A stretch of 64,000 nucleotides of DNA from Uranotaenia lowii. Lineage: Eukaryota; Arthropoda; Insecta; Diptera; Culicidae. Under the pieces are notes generated by a model. The model saw nothing but the letters and a program-made list of their open reading frames with translations, was not told the DNA's origin and searched no databases. A program made the position numbers and the translations under genes. This document shows, in pieces, positions 46,641 through 58,236 of this stretch (its first letter is position 1; every line of letters begins with the position of its first letter). Where the stretch lies: contig NC_073693.1 in assembly GCF_029784155.1 (NCBI RefSeq), positions 163,228,031 to 163,292,030 on the forward strand, given 5' to 3'.

Positions 46641-48076
46641 TCAGCGCTGTGATGCCGACTCATGCTCTGTTCTCCGCAATGTTATTCTGGCATTAAAATT
46701 CTGAGCTCTCCAAGCTCTCTGACTATTGTTAACTGACATGAGCCGAACATTCTTGTTCCCAAGCTCTTCCGACACATACCCAGACTTTGAAACAGACATA
46801 CACATAACATCAAAACTGACTCCAACGTATATTTCTTTCCGACTCATTTCTGACAGGTTTTCTGAATGGATTGCTGACTTTTCTCAAAATGTGTATCAGA
46901 CAACCAATTCTGAATAATTTTCCAACAATATTCTCAGACCGTTTTTCTAAATGGGTAGCTTAATGGATTTACGACAAAATACCAAATATTCTCTGACAAA
47001 ATCAGACTTAAAAAAAACTGACACATGTCCAAGGGACTTCTGACCAAAGTCAAACCGTATCATCACTGACTCATACTCCGTTAGCTTCATTCCGATTGAT
47101 TGATTGTGTGTGTAAGTGTATGTGTGATGCAGAGTTGCGTTAGAGAGTCCTGGTACTTAATCCAGGATGATGCTTGATGATAAACCGCCAAATGCTAGTC
47201 CTGATCCCGTCGATCAGACTATCCGAAAACCGAAATCCAACGCAACTCTCAAGTGTACCGAATGAATGAATAACCGCATATTTGAATCTCAAAGATTCCC
47301 GATAACTCCTGATGGCGGAGTGACTGCACAAAAAAACTTCCGAAAGTTTTTTGTGTGTTCGGAGGCGCGCATTCATGATGATGGTGGACACATTAAACAT
47401 AACAACTAGGCGGAACTCAGTGGATTTTAACCTGTACACTCGCACAACTTGGTGTTTTAGGGAAGCATACCCTCCAAATAAAAAAGATGATTTGTATAAC
47501 TGATAATGAATTGCCTCACATCATTCTTCGATTACCCACGATCATACACACAAAGTTTAAAGATTTTCGGACAACTTTTATACAAGATTCGTTGATAAAT
47601 ACATTCCGCATTGGGGCAATACTGCTTTGAACACTTTTGGTTGCACATACACTCTCTCTCATACATACCGTACATACGATCTGATGCTATCCGCTGATTA
47701 ATGATCTGGCTCGATAGGACCAAAAAATGTTCCGGATCGTCCCAACTAATAACTAAAAAACTTCGTAGTGGACTGTAAAACTACGTTGGGCCAACCGGGG
47801 AACACTTCAACTAGCACTAAGTCCGCTGGGGTGCGATAAAGGCTACCCAAATAACAACCTCCTTTGAATCACTGGAGGTGAATTTAGTGATATTGATCAC
47901 TTTACCGATATTTTCTTCCGTTCATAATAACACCAACCGAATTTGGGGAAACTTCAACTTTAATAATTGAGGACGAGATGTTGTTTCTTTGGAGGTTTGT
48001 GCGAACTGATTTATTGCCTTTTATGCTAGTAAACAGATCGTACCACGAACAAGATCAGGACGATTGGTTGCGGAGA

Positions 48077-48100
48077 GTGAGTTCTCAGGAGAGAACTCAC
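48077..48100. repeat. perfect 10-bp palindrome with 4-nt loop
   Basis: GTGAGTTCTC and GAGAACTCAC flank AGGA near the right side of the hAT element. It could be a subterminal structure or chance. Confidence 0.6.
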
Positions 48101-48439
48101 TTTTATGCTCTATCGCTGGGGTGGCTCTTGCTTTATAGCAACTATTTTTAATGATGTTCCACAACATAATTATTTTTAAAATTTTCATTTATTTTATTTG
48201 TAAAATTTGATATTTTTTTAGTTTGTGTGTTAATCCTAAGTAAGAAAATTGTTTAGAACTAAATTACCATATTTATTGTATATTTTTGTATTGTTACTAA
48301 TTTTGGCTGAATTTTGAATTTTGAAACCCCCCCCCCCATGGACGGGTCCTTCGCACGGGCCTGCCTCTACCAATAATGAAAATTTCATAACGATTCGTTT
48401 TGTTCCAATAAAGTTACACGTAATGGAAGCCGCGAGGCG

Positions 48440-48840
48440 AAAATAAACTTTGGACACCCACGTCAATAACCCGACGTGGTCTGGTTCAAAAACCGTGAAA
48501 TCTGATTTTGGGTGGCTTCCTGATCAAAAATTTTACAAAGCCACTGGTCGGGGTGATGTCCCAGCCAAGTTCAAATTCGTTTTTGCCAATAAGTTGGCAA
48601 GAAAGTGTTTGATCTGGCAAGGTATTTGCAGCTGCGGACGAAAACCCCCGGTTTTTGTGAAAAACAAGACCATGGACTCCGGAATGTCGAAAAGGACATC
48701 AACTCGTCAAACTGCCCTTAATTCCACCCTATCGAAACATTTTGGGCAATTGTCAAGCAGAAGATGAAGAAGAATGGTAGGACGACTCGGGATGCAACAG
48801 AGGTGAAGAGATTGTGGAACAAAATGGCCGCTGAGGTAAG
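48440..48840 (+). pseudogene. DD37E transposase remains, internally deleted
   Basis: The plus strand reads DTHVNNPTWSGSKTVK, matching the N-terminal HVEKPTWSGVK of the copy at 39123. It then jumps by deletion to KFKFVFANKLARKCLIWQGI and, after shifts, to a SSNCP..HPIETFWAIVKQK segment containing the catalytic Glu, and a C-terminal KRLWNKMAAEVS. It is clearly non-functional. Confidence 0.75.
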
Positions 48841-49049
48841 TGAATAGGGTGTCCAAACTATGATGAGTGGTTCTAGACGAAAAGATTGAAATTTTATCAA
48901 AACAACATCGAAATAATTTTTTTCTTATTTTTCCTTGGAAGTGCAATAAAAACCCTACATTTTGATTACAAAATCATTTTTATTTCGTTTACATAGCTCC
49001 AAGATAGACCCTTTTAAATGCGTCCAGATTTTGCGTGATCCATGCTTTA

Positions 49050-51239
49050 TCATTTTATAATACTCAAAATTTTACGATTCAAATATTGGATTACCTATTA
49101 AAAATTTTAAATTGTTTTGGAATGAATATTTGAAATTCATTGAAATAAAACTATAAACAAATATCGATAAGCAAAAAGCAAATGATTTTCATTCAACCTT
49201 TTATTTAAATGTATGTTAACCCTTGAGGGATTGCAACGAAATGAGCAACTTGTGCTAAATAGCCCGAACTGAAATCAATAATGCAGGTGATTTTAAAAGT
49301 GTGCGGATGTTAAATTAAAAATAAACCCACAGATTGGTCCTCGAACTCCGGAGCGGAAAATCAGCGCCCAGTTGTAACTGAACTTTGTTATTCTCCACCA
49401 GCAGTTGGTTCAATAAAATTCGGCATCGGGAACGTGCCTTACGTTCGACGGACGAATGCAAAGAATAAACTGTGAAATTCAGGCACCAATAAAAAAACCT
49501 ATGGCAGTGGAAATGCAGGAAGATGAAGGGAAATCCGTTGAAAATCCGCCAAATAAGGGTGAGAAAAATGAAAATCGACAGCATGCTCGCCTCCAATGAA
49601 AGGTAAAGCTGAAAGCCGATCTGGAAAAGTGTGCAATTCAATAAAGCTAATTGAATTTTTACGACACGAGGTGAATATCGAATTGAATTAAAACGAGCAC
49701 CAGAACGCCTCCGGAGTCGACAGATATGACAAATGCAATCAAAATACTTCCATTTACGTTATTTGCGCTAGCCGCTTGAAGAAAAGGGTACACTTCGTCA
49801 AAATTGGAACAAAAAAGTCTGTTTGATTTTCCATTTGACCGGAGGAAAAAGGGTTGGATATGATTTTTTTTTTCATATTTGAGTTAGTTTTTAGAACTTT
49901 TTTTGACGATCTAACAGGTTCACGCTTCAGGGTTTGTTTCGGTATCTTTTTAATGGCGTTCTAGGAATTTTAGTTAGACTTTCCATCACAGCTGTCTTGT
50001 TTAAAGGATTTTCTGTGCTATAAGGTTTTGTGGAAAATATTTTTTCTGGAATATTTCAATTAATATTGTCTAGCAATACTATGAACCGCAAGTTAATGTT
50101 TTTTTGGGGTTTTGGTGATTGGTATCAAAGGCATCAAAATGACCTTGTCTTATAATTGCGGTAAATCTAACCAAATAAAAAAACTCAAAGCACACCAACT
50201 TGAACTTAAAGATTACTGAAAGTTGACATTCATCAATCAGAAGTAAATCAGTAAAAAATATTTTAAATCGCTTCTTTTACAGAATGATTCTAGGATTTTG
50301 TGTAATGTGTTTCGATCTAGAATTCAAAACACCAAACCAGGCAAAACATCCTCACATCCTTCATCGAATACGATATGAGCCCTATGATTTGGTTGAATTC
50401 GATTTCGTCTTCAACATTGTCTACACAAAACAGAGGCAAAGCCAAGAGAGCTTAAGCTGAAATTTTTGAAAAGCCAAATGATTTGAATCGTTGAATTTGC
50501 CAAATTGAATTTGACTCCAGTGGGAGAATGCAAATTGCTCCAAAGAAAGCGTTCCACGTATCTATCTGTATCCATTAGGGCCGGGTGTTTGGCAGCAGCT
50601 AACAGCAGTGGGAAATTTCCACTTCTTTGAACGGCAATAGTTTAGCGCCACCAGAGCAGCAGTTTGTAAGGTAGTCGGTTCTCGGTGAGTGAAGCTTATC
50701 AATATTCAAGTGAGAGCACACTTGTGCATTTTCCCACAGACAGTCGACTCGGGGAAAACTGGTTTCCCATCTCGAATCCTGAAGAGGGCCTACCGGAGAA
50801 AGAAGTAAGACCAGCCCCTCGTTCCATGTTCCAGGATCAGGAGAAGACAAGGAAAGGCGCCAAAGTCAGCCACTTGTTTCCTCGGTCCGTTTGTGATGGA
50901 ATAAAAGCATGAAAGAGGAAGCACTTCTTAGCCTAGCCGGTATCTTTCATAATTGAATGACAGCTACACAGAGTAGATCCAAAGTGTGTACTAAACATGG
51001 TAGATGGTTCTACTAGATGAATGCCAACTTCTTGAAGTATGGGAAAATCAATACATTATTACGTCACTCGCACTCATTCACCGGCAAACCTGTCAGCGCC
51101 AGGAAGAAATGTTATGTTTGACAGGTCTCACAAGTGTATCGGTCCTTTCCGGTTGACCGAATAGGGCTTATCATGGTTAGTGGGTTGATTCAAATATCGG
51201 TCAACTTCAGAATAAGAGGAAATCATTTATATAAACCAA
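49050..51239. other. gene-free stretch with GC-richer patches
   Basis: 49310-49720 and 50530-50930 are more balanced in base composition and contain open frames on both strands without motifs. They could be conserved noncoding DNA of a host gene. The rest is AT-rich. Confidence 0.45.
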
Positions 51240-51249
51240 ATCGAATCGA

Positions 51250-54200
51250 CTTAGGACTTTAGGCTAACAACCTACTGCTCCCGATTCAGAAATTGTTACG
51301 GAATCCGAAAGAAATGACCGATCTGAACGTTTTAACTCTTGCCCAACAAGGCAAACTGGAACAACTTGCTAGAGAGGCTAGCCGCCTCAAGCTTGAAATT
51401 CTGGGACTGAGCGAAGTCCGTTGGCCTAATACTGGAGAACACAAGACACAATCCGGGCAAGTCTTGCTTTACTCTGGCATACGAGAAGAACATGCTACAC
51501 GGGAACGAGGAGTTGGTTTCCTGTTAAGCCCGCAGGCCTACGCAGCCCTCATTAGATGGGAACCGATAAACGAAAGAATAATCGTAGCCAGATTTAGAAC
51601 ACGGGTTAGAAACCTTACAATGGTCCAGTGTTAGGCGCCAACTGACGTTGCCGACTTGCAGGAGAAAGAGCAGTTTTACAGTCAACTGAACAGCGTGGTA
51701 GAGAAAATTCCGAAGGGTGACATTCAAATCCATTTGGGCGGCTTCAACGCAAAGATTGGCTCCGACAATCAGGACCTTGAGCGCATCATGGGGCACCATG
51801 GTCTAGGACAGATGAGCGAAAACGGAGAGCTGTTTGTAGAATTTTGTGGCAACAACAACATGGTGATCGGTGGATCGCTCTTCCCCCATCGACCAGCACA
51901 TAAGGTCACTTGGGTATCCCGAGATGGCCGAACAGAAAATCAAATAGACCACATCTGCATCAGCCGAAAATGGAGAAGGAGCCTTCTTGATGTCCGCAAC
52001 AAGCGAAGCGCAGACATTGCATCTGACCATCACCTCGTCCTTGGCGAGATACGACTGAGAGTTGCGCGTGTCCAACGGCGCGAGGAGAAAGTCGGATGTC
52101 GATACGACGTCCGCCGGTTGGAGAATCCAGAGGTGAAAAGGGCATACGTTGAACAGCTGGAATTCCGAGCCTCGGAATTGCCGACAGACGGAACAGTCGA
52201 AGAACAGTGGTGCGGAATCAAGAATACCTTTATCACGACGAGCCATGGTACTCTCGGTAAAGTTTGTGGAAGACGAAGTGAATGGATGTCGGATGAAACC
52301 TGGAGGATGATCGATGATCGGAGAAAGGCGAAAGTCGGAATTGAGCAGGCATGTACCGGGTCAGCCAAAGCAGCCGCCCGCTTACGATATGCGGAGCTGG
52401 AAAAGGCAGTTAAACAAGCTTGTAGACGAGACAAGAGAGCCTGGACAAACTCCCTAGCCGAAGAGGGAGAAAGAGTCGCCGCCAATGGAGATATCCGATT
52501 ACTTTATGACATTTCTCGCCGCCTCAGTGGTGCAAGGACTAATGCCAGAATGCCGCTGAAAGACCGAGCAGGTCAGTTATTGACCGATCGAACAGATCAG
52601 CTCAAACGATGGACTGAGCACTTTGAACAACTCTTCCGAGTCACGAATAGCGATGGCCTACAGAATTCGCAGCTCGAAGCGCCAACAGTAAGTCGCATAA
52701 ATGGCGTCAACTCGTAAGCGCCTTCGCTGGTTAAAATAGAAGTGGCAATCAAAAACATGAAATCCAACAAAGCACCTGGGATCGATTGCATCCCTGCTGA
52801 AATGCTGAAAGCCGACCCTGCCCTGTCAACACAAATGTTGCATCGTCTTTTCGCTGATATCTGGGATACTACAACATTCCCGGCCGATTGGATGCAGGGT
52901 ATCCTCGTAAAGGTCCCGAAGAAAGGAGACCTGACACAGTGCGGTAACTGGCGAGGCATAACGTTGATTTGTACAACCCTCAAAGTACTCTGCAAAGTGA
53001 TCCAAAGGATCCAGGAGAAAATCGACGCTACACTCCGACGGCAACAAGCTGGATTCCGATCCGGACGATCATGTGTGGACCACATCACAACGCTACGAAT
53101 CATACTGGAACAAATCAACGAATTCCAGGACTCTCTTCTGCTGGTGTTTGTTGATTTCGAAAAAGCATTCGACCGACTTAACCATGAAAACATCTGGGCG
53201 GCTCTAAGGCGACGAGGGGTCCCAGAGAAACTAGTCCATCTCATACGAGGCATTTTCGTGCAAGGTCTTGCACGACGGTGTCTTGTCCGGACCAATCCCG
53301 GTAACTGCTGGAGTGAGACAAGGATGTATCTTATCACCGCAACTTTTTCTAATCGTAATGGATGAGATTCTGACTGGATCGATCGACTGTGCACCGAATC
53401 GAGGATTGTCGTGGAATTCTTCAACAATGGAGCAACTGAACGACCTTGACCTGGCTGACGATATTGTTTTGCTCGCCCAAGCACAACCGGACATGCAGAG
53501 CAAACTCGACGACCTCACCGAAAGTTCCAAGGCAGCAGGTCTCAAAGTCAATGTAGGAAAGACCAAGTCGATGGAGATCAACACACGAAATCCCTCCAGT
53601 TTCATGGTAGCTGGGCAACAAGTTGAGAAAGTGGTGTGCTTGCAGTATCTGGGTAGCCAGATAACGCCGGATGGTGGTACCAGGAAAGACATCGAAACCC
53701 GGATCAGAAAGGCCCGTTTCGCATTTGCGAGTCTCCGAAACATCTGGCGGTCACGCCAGATCTCTCTATGAACGAAAATTCGAATCTTCAACTCAAACGT
53801 CAAATCCGTATTGCTGTACGGGTGCGAAACTTGGTGCACATATGCGGTGACGACGCGAAAACTGCAAGTATTTGTAAACCGCTGCCTGCGGAATATCATC
53901 CGCGCTTGGTGGCCTGGCAACTGGATCTCGAATGAGGAACTACATCGCCGGTGTCATCAAAGGGCGCTAGAAATCGAGATTCGGGAACGTAAATGGAGAT
54001 GGATTGGGCAGACGCTGCGAAAAGATGAAAACGAGATTTGCAGAGAGGCGCTAGATTGGAATCCAGAAGGACATCGAAGAAGAGGCAGACCCACAAACTC
54101 GTGGCGGCGAAGCCTAGCCGCTGAAATCCGAACTGTCGACGAGAGTCTTGACTGGGACCAGGTGAAGACGCTGGCTCCGGATCGTCAACAGTGGAGGTAT

Positions 54201-54251
54201 TTTACCACGGCCCTATGCACCGGAGGATCGGCGCGGGACCATTAAAAAAAA
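51250..54251 (+). mobile_element. RTE-clade LINE, 5'-truncated, with target duplications
   Basis: The element is flanked by ATCGAATCGA at 51240-51249 and 54252-54261. It begins inside the 5' leader (GGACTTTAGGCTAACAACC, shared with the minus copy near 8420), carries one long ORF, and ends almost immediately after the stop in an A run, the short 3' end typical of RTE elements. About 65 bp at the start of the ORF are deleted relative to the minus copy. It lies in opposite orientation to the copy at 3497-8880. Confidence 0.9.
51293..54245 (+). pseudogene. RTE ORF: endonuclease, reverse transcriptase and C-terminal region, decayed
   Basis: Order: endonuclease (LNVLTLAQQGKLEQL, LGLSEVRWPNTGEH, SDHHLVLGEIRL), basic linker, reverse transcriptase (KKGDLTQCGNWRGITL, LLVFVDFEKAFDRLNH, AGVRQGCILSPQL, LADDIVLL), then a C-terminal block RKWRWIGQTLRK and RGRPTNSWRR typical of RTE. 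Lesions: TAG at 51632-51634, TAA at 52715-52717, one frameshift near 53245 and TGA at 53769-53771 (likely CGA to TGA). The endonuclease GDFNA motif is GGFNA here, losing a catalytic-site Asp kept in the minus copy. Confidence 0.9.
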
Positions 54252-54261
54252 ATCGAATCGA

Positions 54262-54692
54262 TTCCATCAGTAAATTTGGCTTTTGTAAATCATTATCTAA
54301 AGATTTCAGTATAGAGAGTACCCAGATCCACAGATAAGCATCTACTCCAATCACGGCATAAAGATATTCGCACAGAGTTGGCACAGGATGAGCACATTAT
54401 GTAAAGAAGCTTTGCGCCCAATGGAATTGTCCTCTCAGGCATACGCACTGTGTATGCCTGAAATAAATCACTAGACAATGGAGGATGGAAAAGGTACCGG
54501 GCAAGCGAACGTTTAAAAAGCTGATTGCTACTGTGAGTTGTTGTTTACAGTTCATCTGGAAATTATGTGTACCGTGACCTCCAATTTTAGTAATTTTCTT
54601 GAAAATGAGAAGCGTTTTTCCGGAAAACCGCAAAAATATCGTGAACAAATGATGTAAATACTTTCCCTAACATTTCGCTGAGTCATTTGGCG
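54262..54692. other. gene-free stretch
   Basis: No gene or element is recognised between the RTE copy and the candidate exon that follows. Confidence 0.55.
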
Positions 54693-54875
54693 AAAATGGA
54701 AGAAGAAAGCATTGGAGCGGTCCGAAAATCGATTTGGAGGTATGGAGAGGAAAGCAGTTTCATGGACAAATTAAAACTGAGTGGAAACCGGATCCGGTGG
54801 ACAAAACTTTGGACTGAGATCATGCGTGCTCACGCCAGTAGGAAGACTACCTCAGTTCTGGATGTGGCCAGAAAG
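54693..54875 (+). CDS. candidate coding exon, product unknown
   Basis: From ATG at 54693 the frame reads MEEESIGAVRKSIWRYGEES and continues as a charged, tryptophan-containing sequence ending VLDVARK, where a GTAAGATTCG donor-like site follows. The composition looks more like protein coding than the AT-rich flanks. A MITE lies about 40 bp downstream, in what would be the intron. No family is recognised. It could equally be an old retroelement piece. Confidence 0.3.
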
Positions 54876-54913
54876 TAAGATTCGCTCTTCACACCGTCCA
54901 TCGTGCCTAGGTA

Positions 54914-55434
54914 CCCAGCAAACATGAAATCGCATTAAAAATGATAACTCTAGTCATTAAAAACGTTACTGTGAATCGTAATTCCAACTAACGCAAGTAA
55001 TAGGCCGTAAAAAACGCAACTCGAAGTCGGATTTTATGGATTAAATCGGATATGATAAAAGGTCAAGAGAGAACAGCTTTATTATTCTCTTTGCGACCAT
55101 CAGTGCAACCAGATTGCTTAAAATCAGATGGTGTATTTGCAAGAAGTGCCCAATGACAGAGGCAGCAAATATTGTCGCTGGCTACGGTTCGCATGGGTTG
55201 AGAGAAAAATCTTGTGCTCTCTTGCATCCTTTCAGTATGTATAAATATGGTGTCGAATATCATCCAAATCGTATACTCTTATCGCTTTTGCCAGAAGTTG
55301 AAAATATGTATGTAGAATGCCTCCACTTTGGTAGGTAAATGCTGTTTTTTCGAGTTTCATACGATCATTCTATAATGTTTATGAAACGTACAACAAAGTT
55401 GTTGAGAAATATACCTACAAAAATGTTTGCTAGG
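54914..55434. mobile_element. TA-target MITE with AGCAAACAT ends (521 bp)
   Basis: The left end CCCAGCAAACATGAAA and inverted right end CCTAGCAAACATTTTT are flanked by TA at 54912-54913 and 55435-55436. An open frame inside (55114-55338) has no motif. Family unknown. Confidence 0.65.
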
Positions 55435-55754
55435 TAATATTGTGTTAAAATAAGAGCTCTTTAATTATACGATAAACTGCTTTGTGGAAAGTCGATGTGC
55501 GTTGTAATCGACGACGAAATCTTTTTAAGTTTAATTTCAAATTGCTGCAAATTGGTGTAAATGCAATGGTTTCTCAAGCCGTATAAGAGTTTGGTATGCA
55601 TTCCGAGCCGATCGTGAACACTGACACAATGAATACAGCTGTTTACGACCGTAAGTGCTTCTTTCTGGAAAACCAATGAAGTTTTAGTTTTGAGGAATGG
55701 AGCTGCACTGGGATAAGTATTATGTGTATAGCACCAAACCAAGCCACAGTTAGC
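55435..55754. other. gene-free stretch
   Basis: Nothing recognised; the open frame on the minus strand (55461-55742) has no motif. Confidence 0.5.
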
Positions 55755-55836
55755 GCCAATGTGGTCTAGAGGATAGGCTGGCGCGAGTCTGGTTTCGGTA
55801 TGCCAGGCGTACTGGGTTCAATTCCCGGTATCGGCC
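55755..55836 (+). repeat. tRNA-like SINE head with paired acceptor
   Basis: GCCAATG at the start pairs with TATCGGC at the end (six of seven positions, counting one G-T). The A box TGGTCTAGAGG (55762-55772) and B box GGTTCAATTCC (55815-55825) are well placed. A second B-box-like GGGTTCGAATCCC follows at 55848-55860. The anticodon arm is one base too long, so a SINE or pseudo-tRNA is favoured over a tRNA gene. Confidence 0.55.
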
Positions 55837-56699
55837 AGAAAACTTTTGGGTTCGAATCCCATAAGTGGCCGACAGGTTAAATGTGTTTTCTCTTATATAA
55901 TAAGAATATTCAATCAGTTGCCAGCTGGCCAGGTATATATGTACACGAGTGCGAAATACCTGTCGTAGATTCATAACACTGAAAATGTGATGAATTTCGT
56001 ACGGTTGCGAAACTGATTGTCTCGTTCTCCAAATAAGACCAGAATTCAATTGATTTTATTGAAGATGTTGAAAACCAATCGATATTGCAACCGGTTATAG
56101 GTGAGAACGTAACATTACATTTTATTTTTGATAATATAATTGAACTAGGATTTCATCAAATTAATCATGTTCGCAACCAGCAAAACCGCTTTTGTTCACC
56201 AACTTCAGTGAAGATTTTTGTATTGCAGAAGCTGCGGATCCATTATGGAAAAACAAAAAACTTCATACTGCCATATATTACTCACTTTTTACTGATCTAT
56301 ATAGACAGCGCCCCAGGGGTGCCGATTTTGAACTCGTATACGATTTTAAAAACCTGAATTATTCTGATTTATATATGCCTTTCAATGATATTAATTGGCA
56401 AAATCTTTTGAAAGATGAATCAGATATGAATGTAGCTGCTGGTTTATTTAATAGTAATTTAGAGGAGATGGGGGCATAATGGCCACCTAAAGGAAAACGC
56501 TTATTTAACTATAGCGAACAGCTGTAATATGTGAATTACATCATTGTTTCGTGTTCAGGCACTCAAATAGTCTATTGCCTAATTGGATGAAACTTGAAAA
56601 AGTAGATAAAAACGTTTAAAAATGCATTTTAAAAATTTTTGCCGAAAGCTGAAAACCAGTCACTGTAGAGGCATAATGAGAAACCCCCCGAGGCAGAGG

Positions 56700-58190
56700 C
56701 TGGGTCATTCGGCTGAAAGTCATGAGGCCGAAAGCCATTCGGCCGAAGGTCATTTGGCCGATGGACGTTAGGCCGAATGGGCTATCTGGCCGAAAAGGAC
56801 ACAAGGCCGAATGGGTTATTCGGCCGACGGTTATCCAGCCGAAGGCTGTTAGGCCGAAAGGCCACAAGGCCGAAAGGATGTTCGGCCGAATGGTCACTAA
56901 GTCGAATGGTCATAAGGCCGAATGGTTATTAGGCCGAATGGTCATTAGGCCGAATGATCATTAGGCCGAACGGTCATTTGGCCGAATGGTCATTAGGCCG
57001 AATGGTCATTTGGCCGAATGATCACTAGGCCGAATGGTCATTAGGCCGAATGGTCGTAAGGCCGAATGGTCACTAGGCCGAATGGTCGTAAGGCTGAATC
57101 GTGGTAAGGCCGAATGGTCATTTGGCCGAATGGTCATTAGGCCGAATGGTCGTAAGGCCGAGTGATGGAAAGGCCGAGTGATGGAAAGGCCGAGTGATGG
57201 AAAGGCCGAGTGATGGAAAGGCCGAATGGTCATAAGGCTGAATGGTCGTAAGGCCAAATGGATTCTAGAAGGTCGCAAGGCCGAAAGGTCTTTAGGCCGA
57301 ATGGATGTTAGGCCGAAATGTCGTTAGGCCGAAAGGTCATTAGGCCGAATGGTCGTAAAAGTAAATGGATGCTAGGTCGAAAAGTCGTTAGGGCAAATGG
57401 TCGTTAGGCCAAATGATCATAAGGCTGAATGATCTTCATGAATGGTTGTTAGGTCAATAAGAAACCTTTTACACTCTTCTGCATGCTAGGCCGAATGGTC
57501 ATGAGGACGAATGGTCGTTAGGCCCAATGGCTGTTAGGCCGAATGGCTGTTAAGCCGAATGGCTGTTAGGCCGAATTTTCATAAGGCCGAATGGTCATAA
57601 GGCCGAATGGCCACTAGGCCGAATGGTCGAATCCAGCCGTGCATCCATTCGGCCTGATGACCATTCGGCCTGATGACTTTTCGGCCTGATGACTTTTCGG
57701 TCCAACGACCATTTGGCCTAGCTACTGATCGGCCTAACATGCAAAAAGCAATAATATGTCTTATAGACCTAGCATAAATTCGGCCCAACGACCATTCAGC
57801 CGAACAACCATTCGGCCTAGTGGCCATTCGGCCTATTGGCCATTCGGCCTATTGGCCATTCGGCCTATTGGCCATTCGGCCTAACGACCTTTAAGCAACC
57901 ATTCGGCCTGACGAACATTCGGCCTTACGACCTTTCGGCCTTACGACCATTCGGTCTAATGACCATTCGGCCTAATGGCCATTCGGCCTAGTGACCATTC
58001 GGCCTAGTGACCATTCGGCCTGATGACCATTCGGTCAAATAATATTCGGCCGAATAACCCTCGGCCTAATGTCCCATTCGGCCTATTGTCCTATTCGGCC
58101 GAACATCCGTCGGCCGAACAACCCATTCGGCCTAGCGACCTTCGGCCTAACATCTTTCGGCCTATCGGCCTTCGGCCGAATGTCCGCCCC
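56700..58190. repeat. inverted 16-17-bp minisatellite (GGCCGAATGGTCATTA)
   Basis: From about 56700 to 57635 units read GGCCGAATGGTCATTA with local variants (CGTAA, GATGGAAA). From about 57645 to 58190 they read as the reverse complement (ATTCGGCCTAATGACC). The switch is at about 57640. Each unit also contains the near-palindrome TTCGGCCGAA at junctions. A C run (58187-58205) closes the array. The whole array could fold on itself. Confidence 0.92.
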
Positions 58191-58236
58191 CCCCCCCCCC
58201 CCCCGAGGGAGTATGAGCACCATTAATGAACTCATA

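Larger units (their letters stand above)
44068..48363. mobile_element. 4.3-kb hAT-type element without visible transposase
   Basis: CCTCTACC at 44060-44067 and 48364-48371 is a perfect 8-bp duplication. The ends CAAGGCCGTGCGAACGG and, inverted, CAGGCCCGTGCGAAGG are similar, and C/G runs follow a short distance inside both. The interior is AT-rich except for 46060-46640. No hAT dimerisation-domain frame is seen, so it is probably non-autonomous and may have grown by internal insertions. Confidence 0.85.
43958..49047 (+). mobile_element. internally deleted DD37E mariner-like element split by a hAT element
   Basis: The ends AAGCATGGATCATCCAAAAT and, inverted, AAGCATGGATCACGCAAAAT are followed by CTGGAYGCA and flanked by TA (43956-43957 and 49048-49049). 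Subtracting the hAT insert (44068-48363 plus one octamer) leaves about 786 bp, so the parent copy was already deletion-derived. Transposase remains lie at 48440-48840. A 14-bp tandem duplication (ATCTTAGATAAAGC) abuts the left end. Confidence 0.85.

Noticed and set aside
43958..49047. A single 5-kb autonomous mariner element
   Set aside because: Most of the length is a separate hAT-type element with its own TIRs and 8-bp duplication.
51524..53920. Long minus-strand open frames over the RTE copy (such as 52597-53484)
   Set aside because: They are antisense shadows of the RTE ORF, whose plus-strand motifs are unmistakable.
55755..55836. Functional tRNA gene
   Set aside because: The acceptor pairs fairly well, but the anticodon arm length is wrong and a second B box follows, as in a SINE.
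56700..58190. CRISPR-like array of regularly spaced repeats
   Set aside because: Units are contiguous with no unique spacers, and the setting is eukaryotic.
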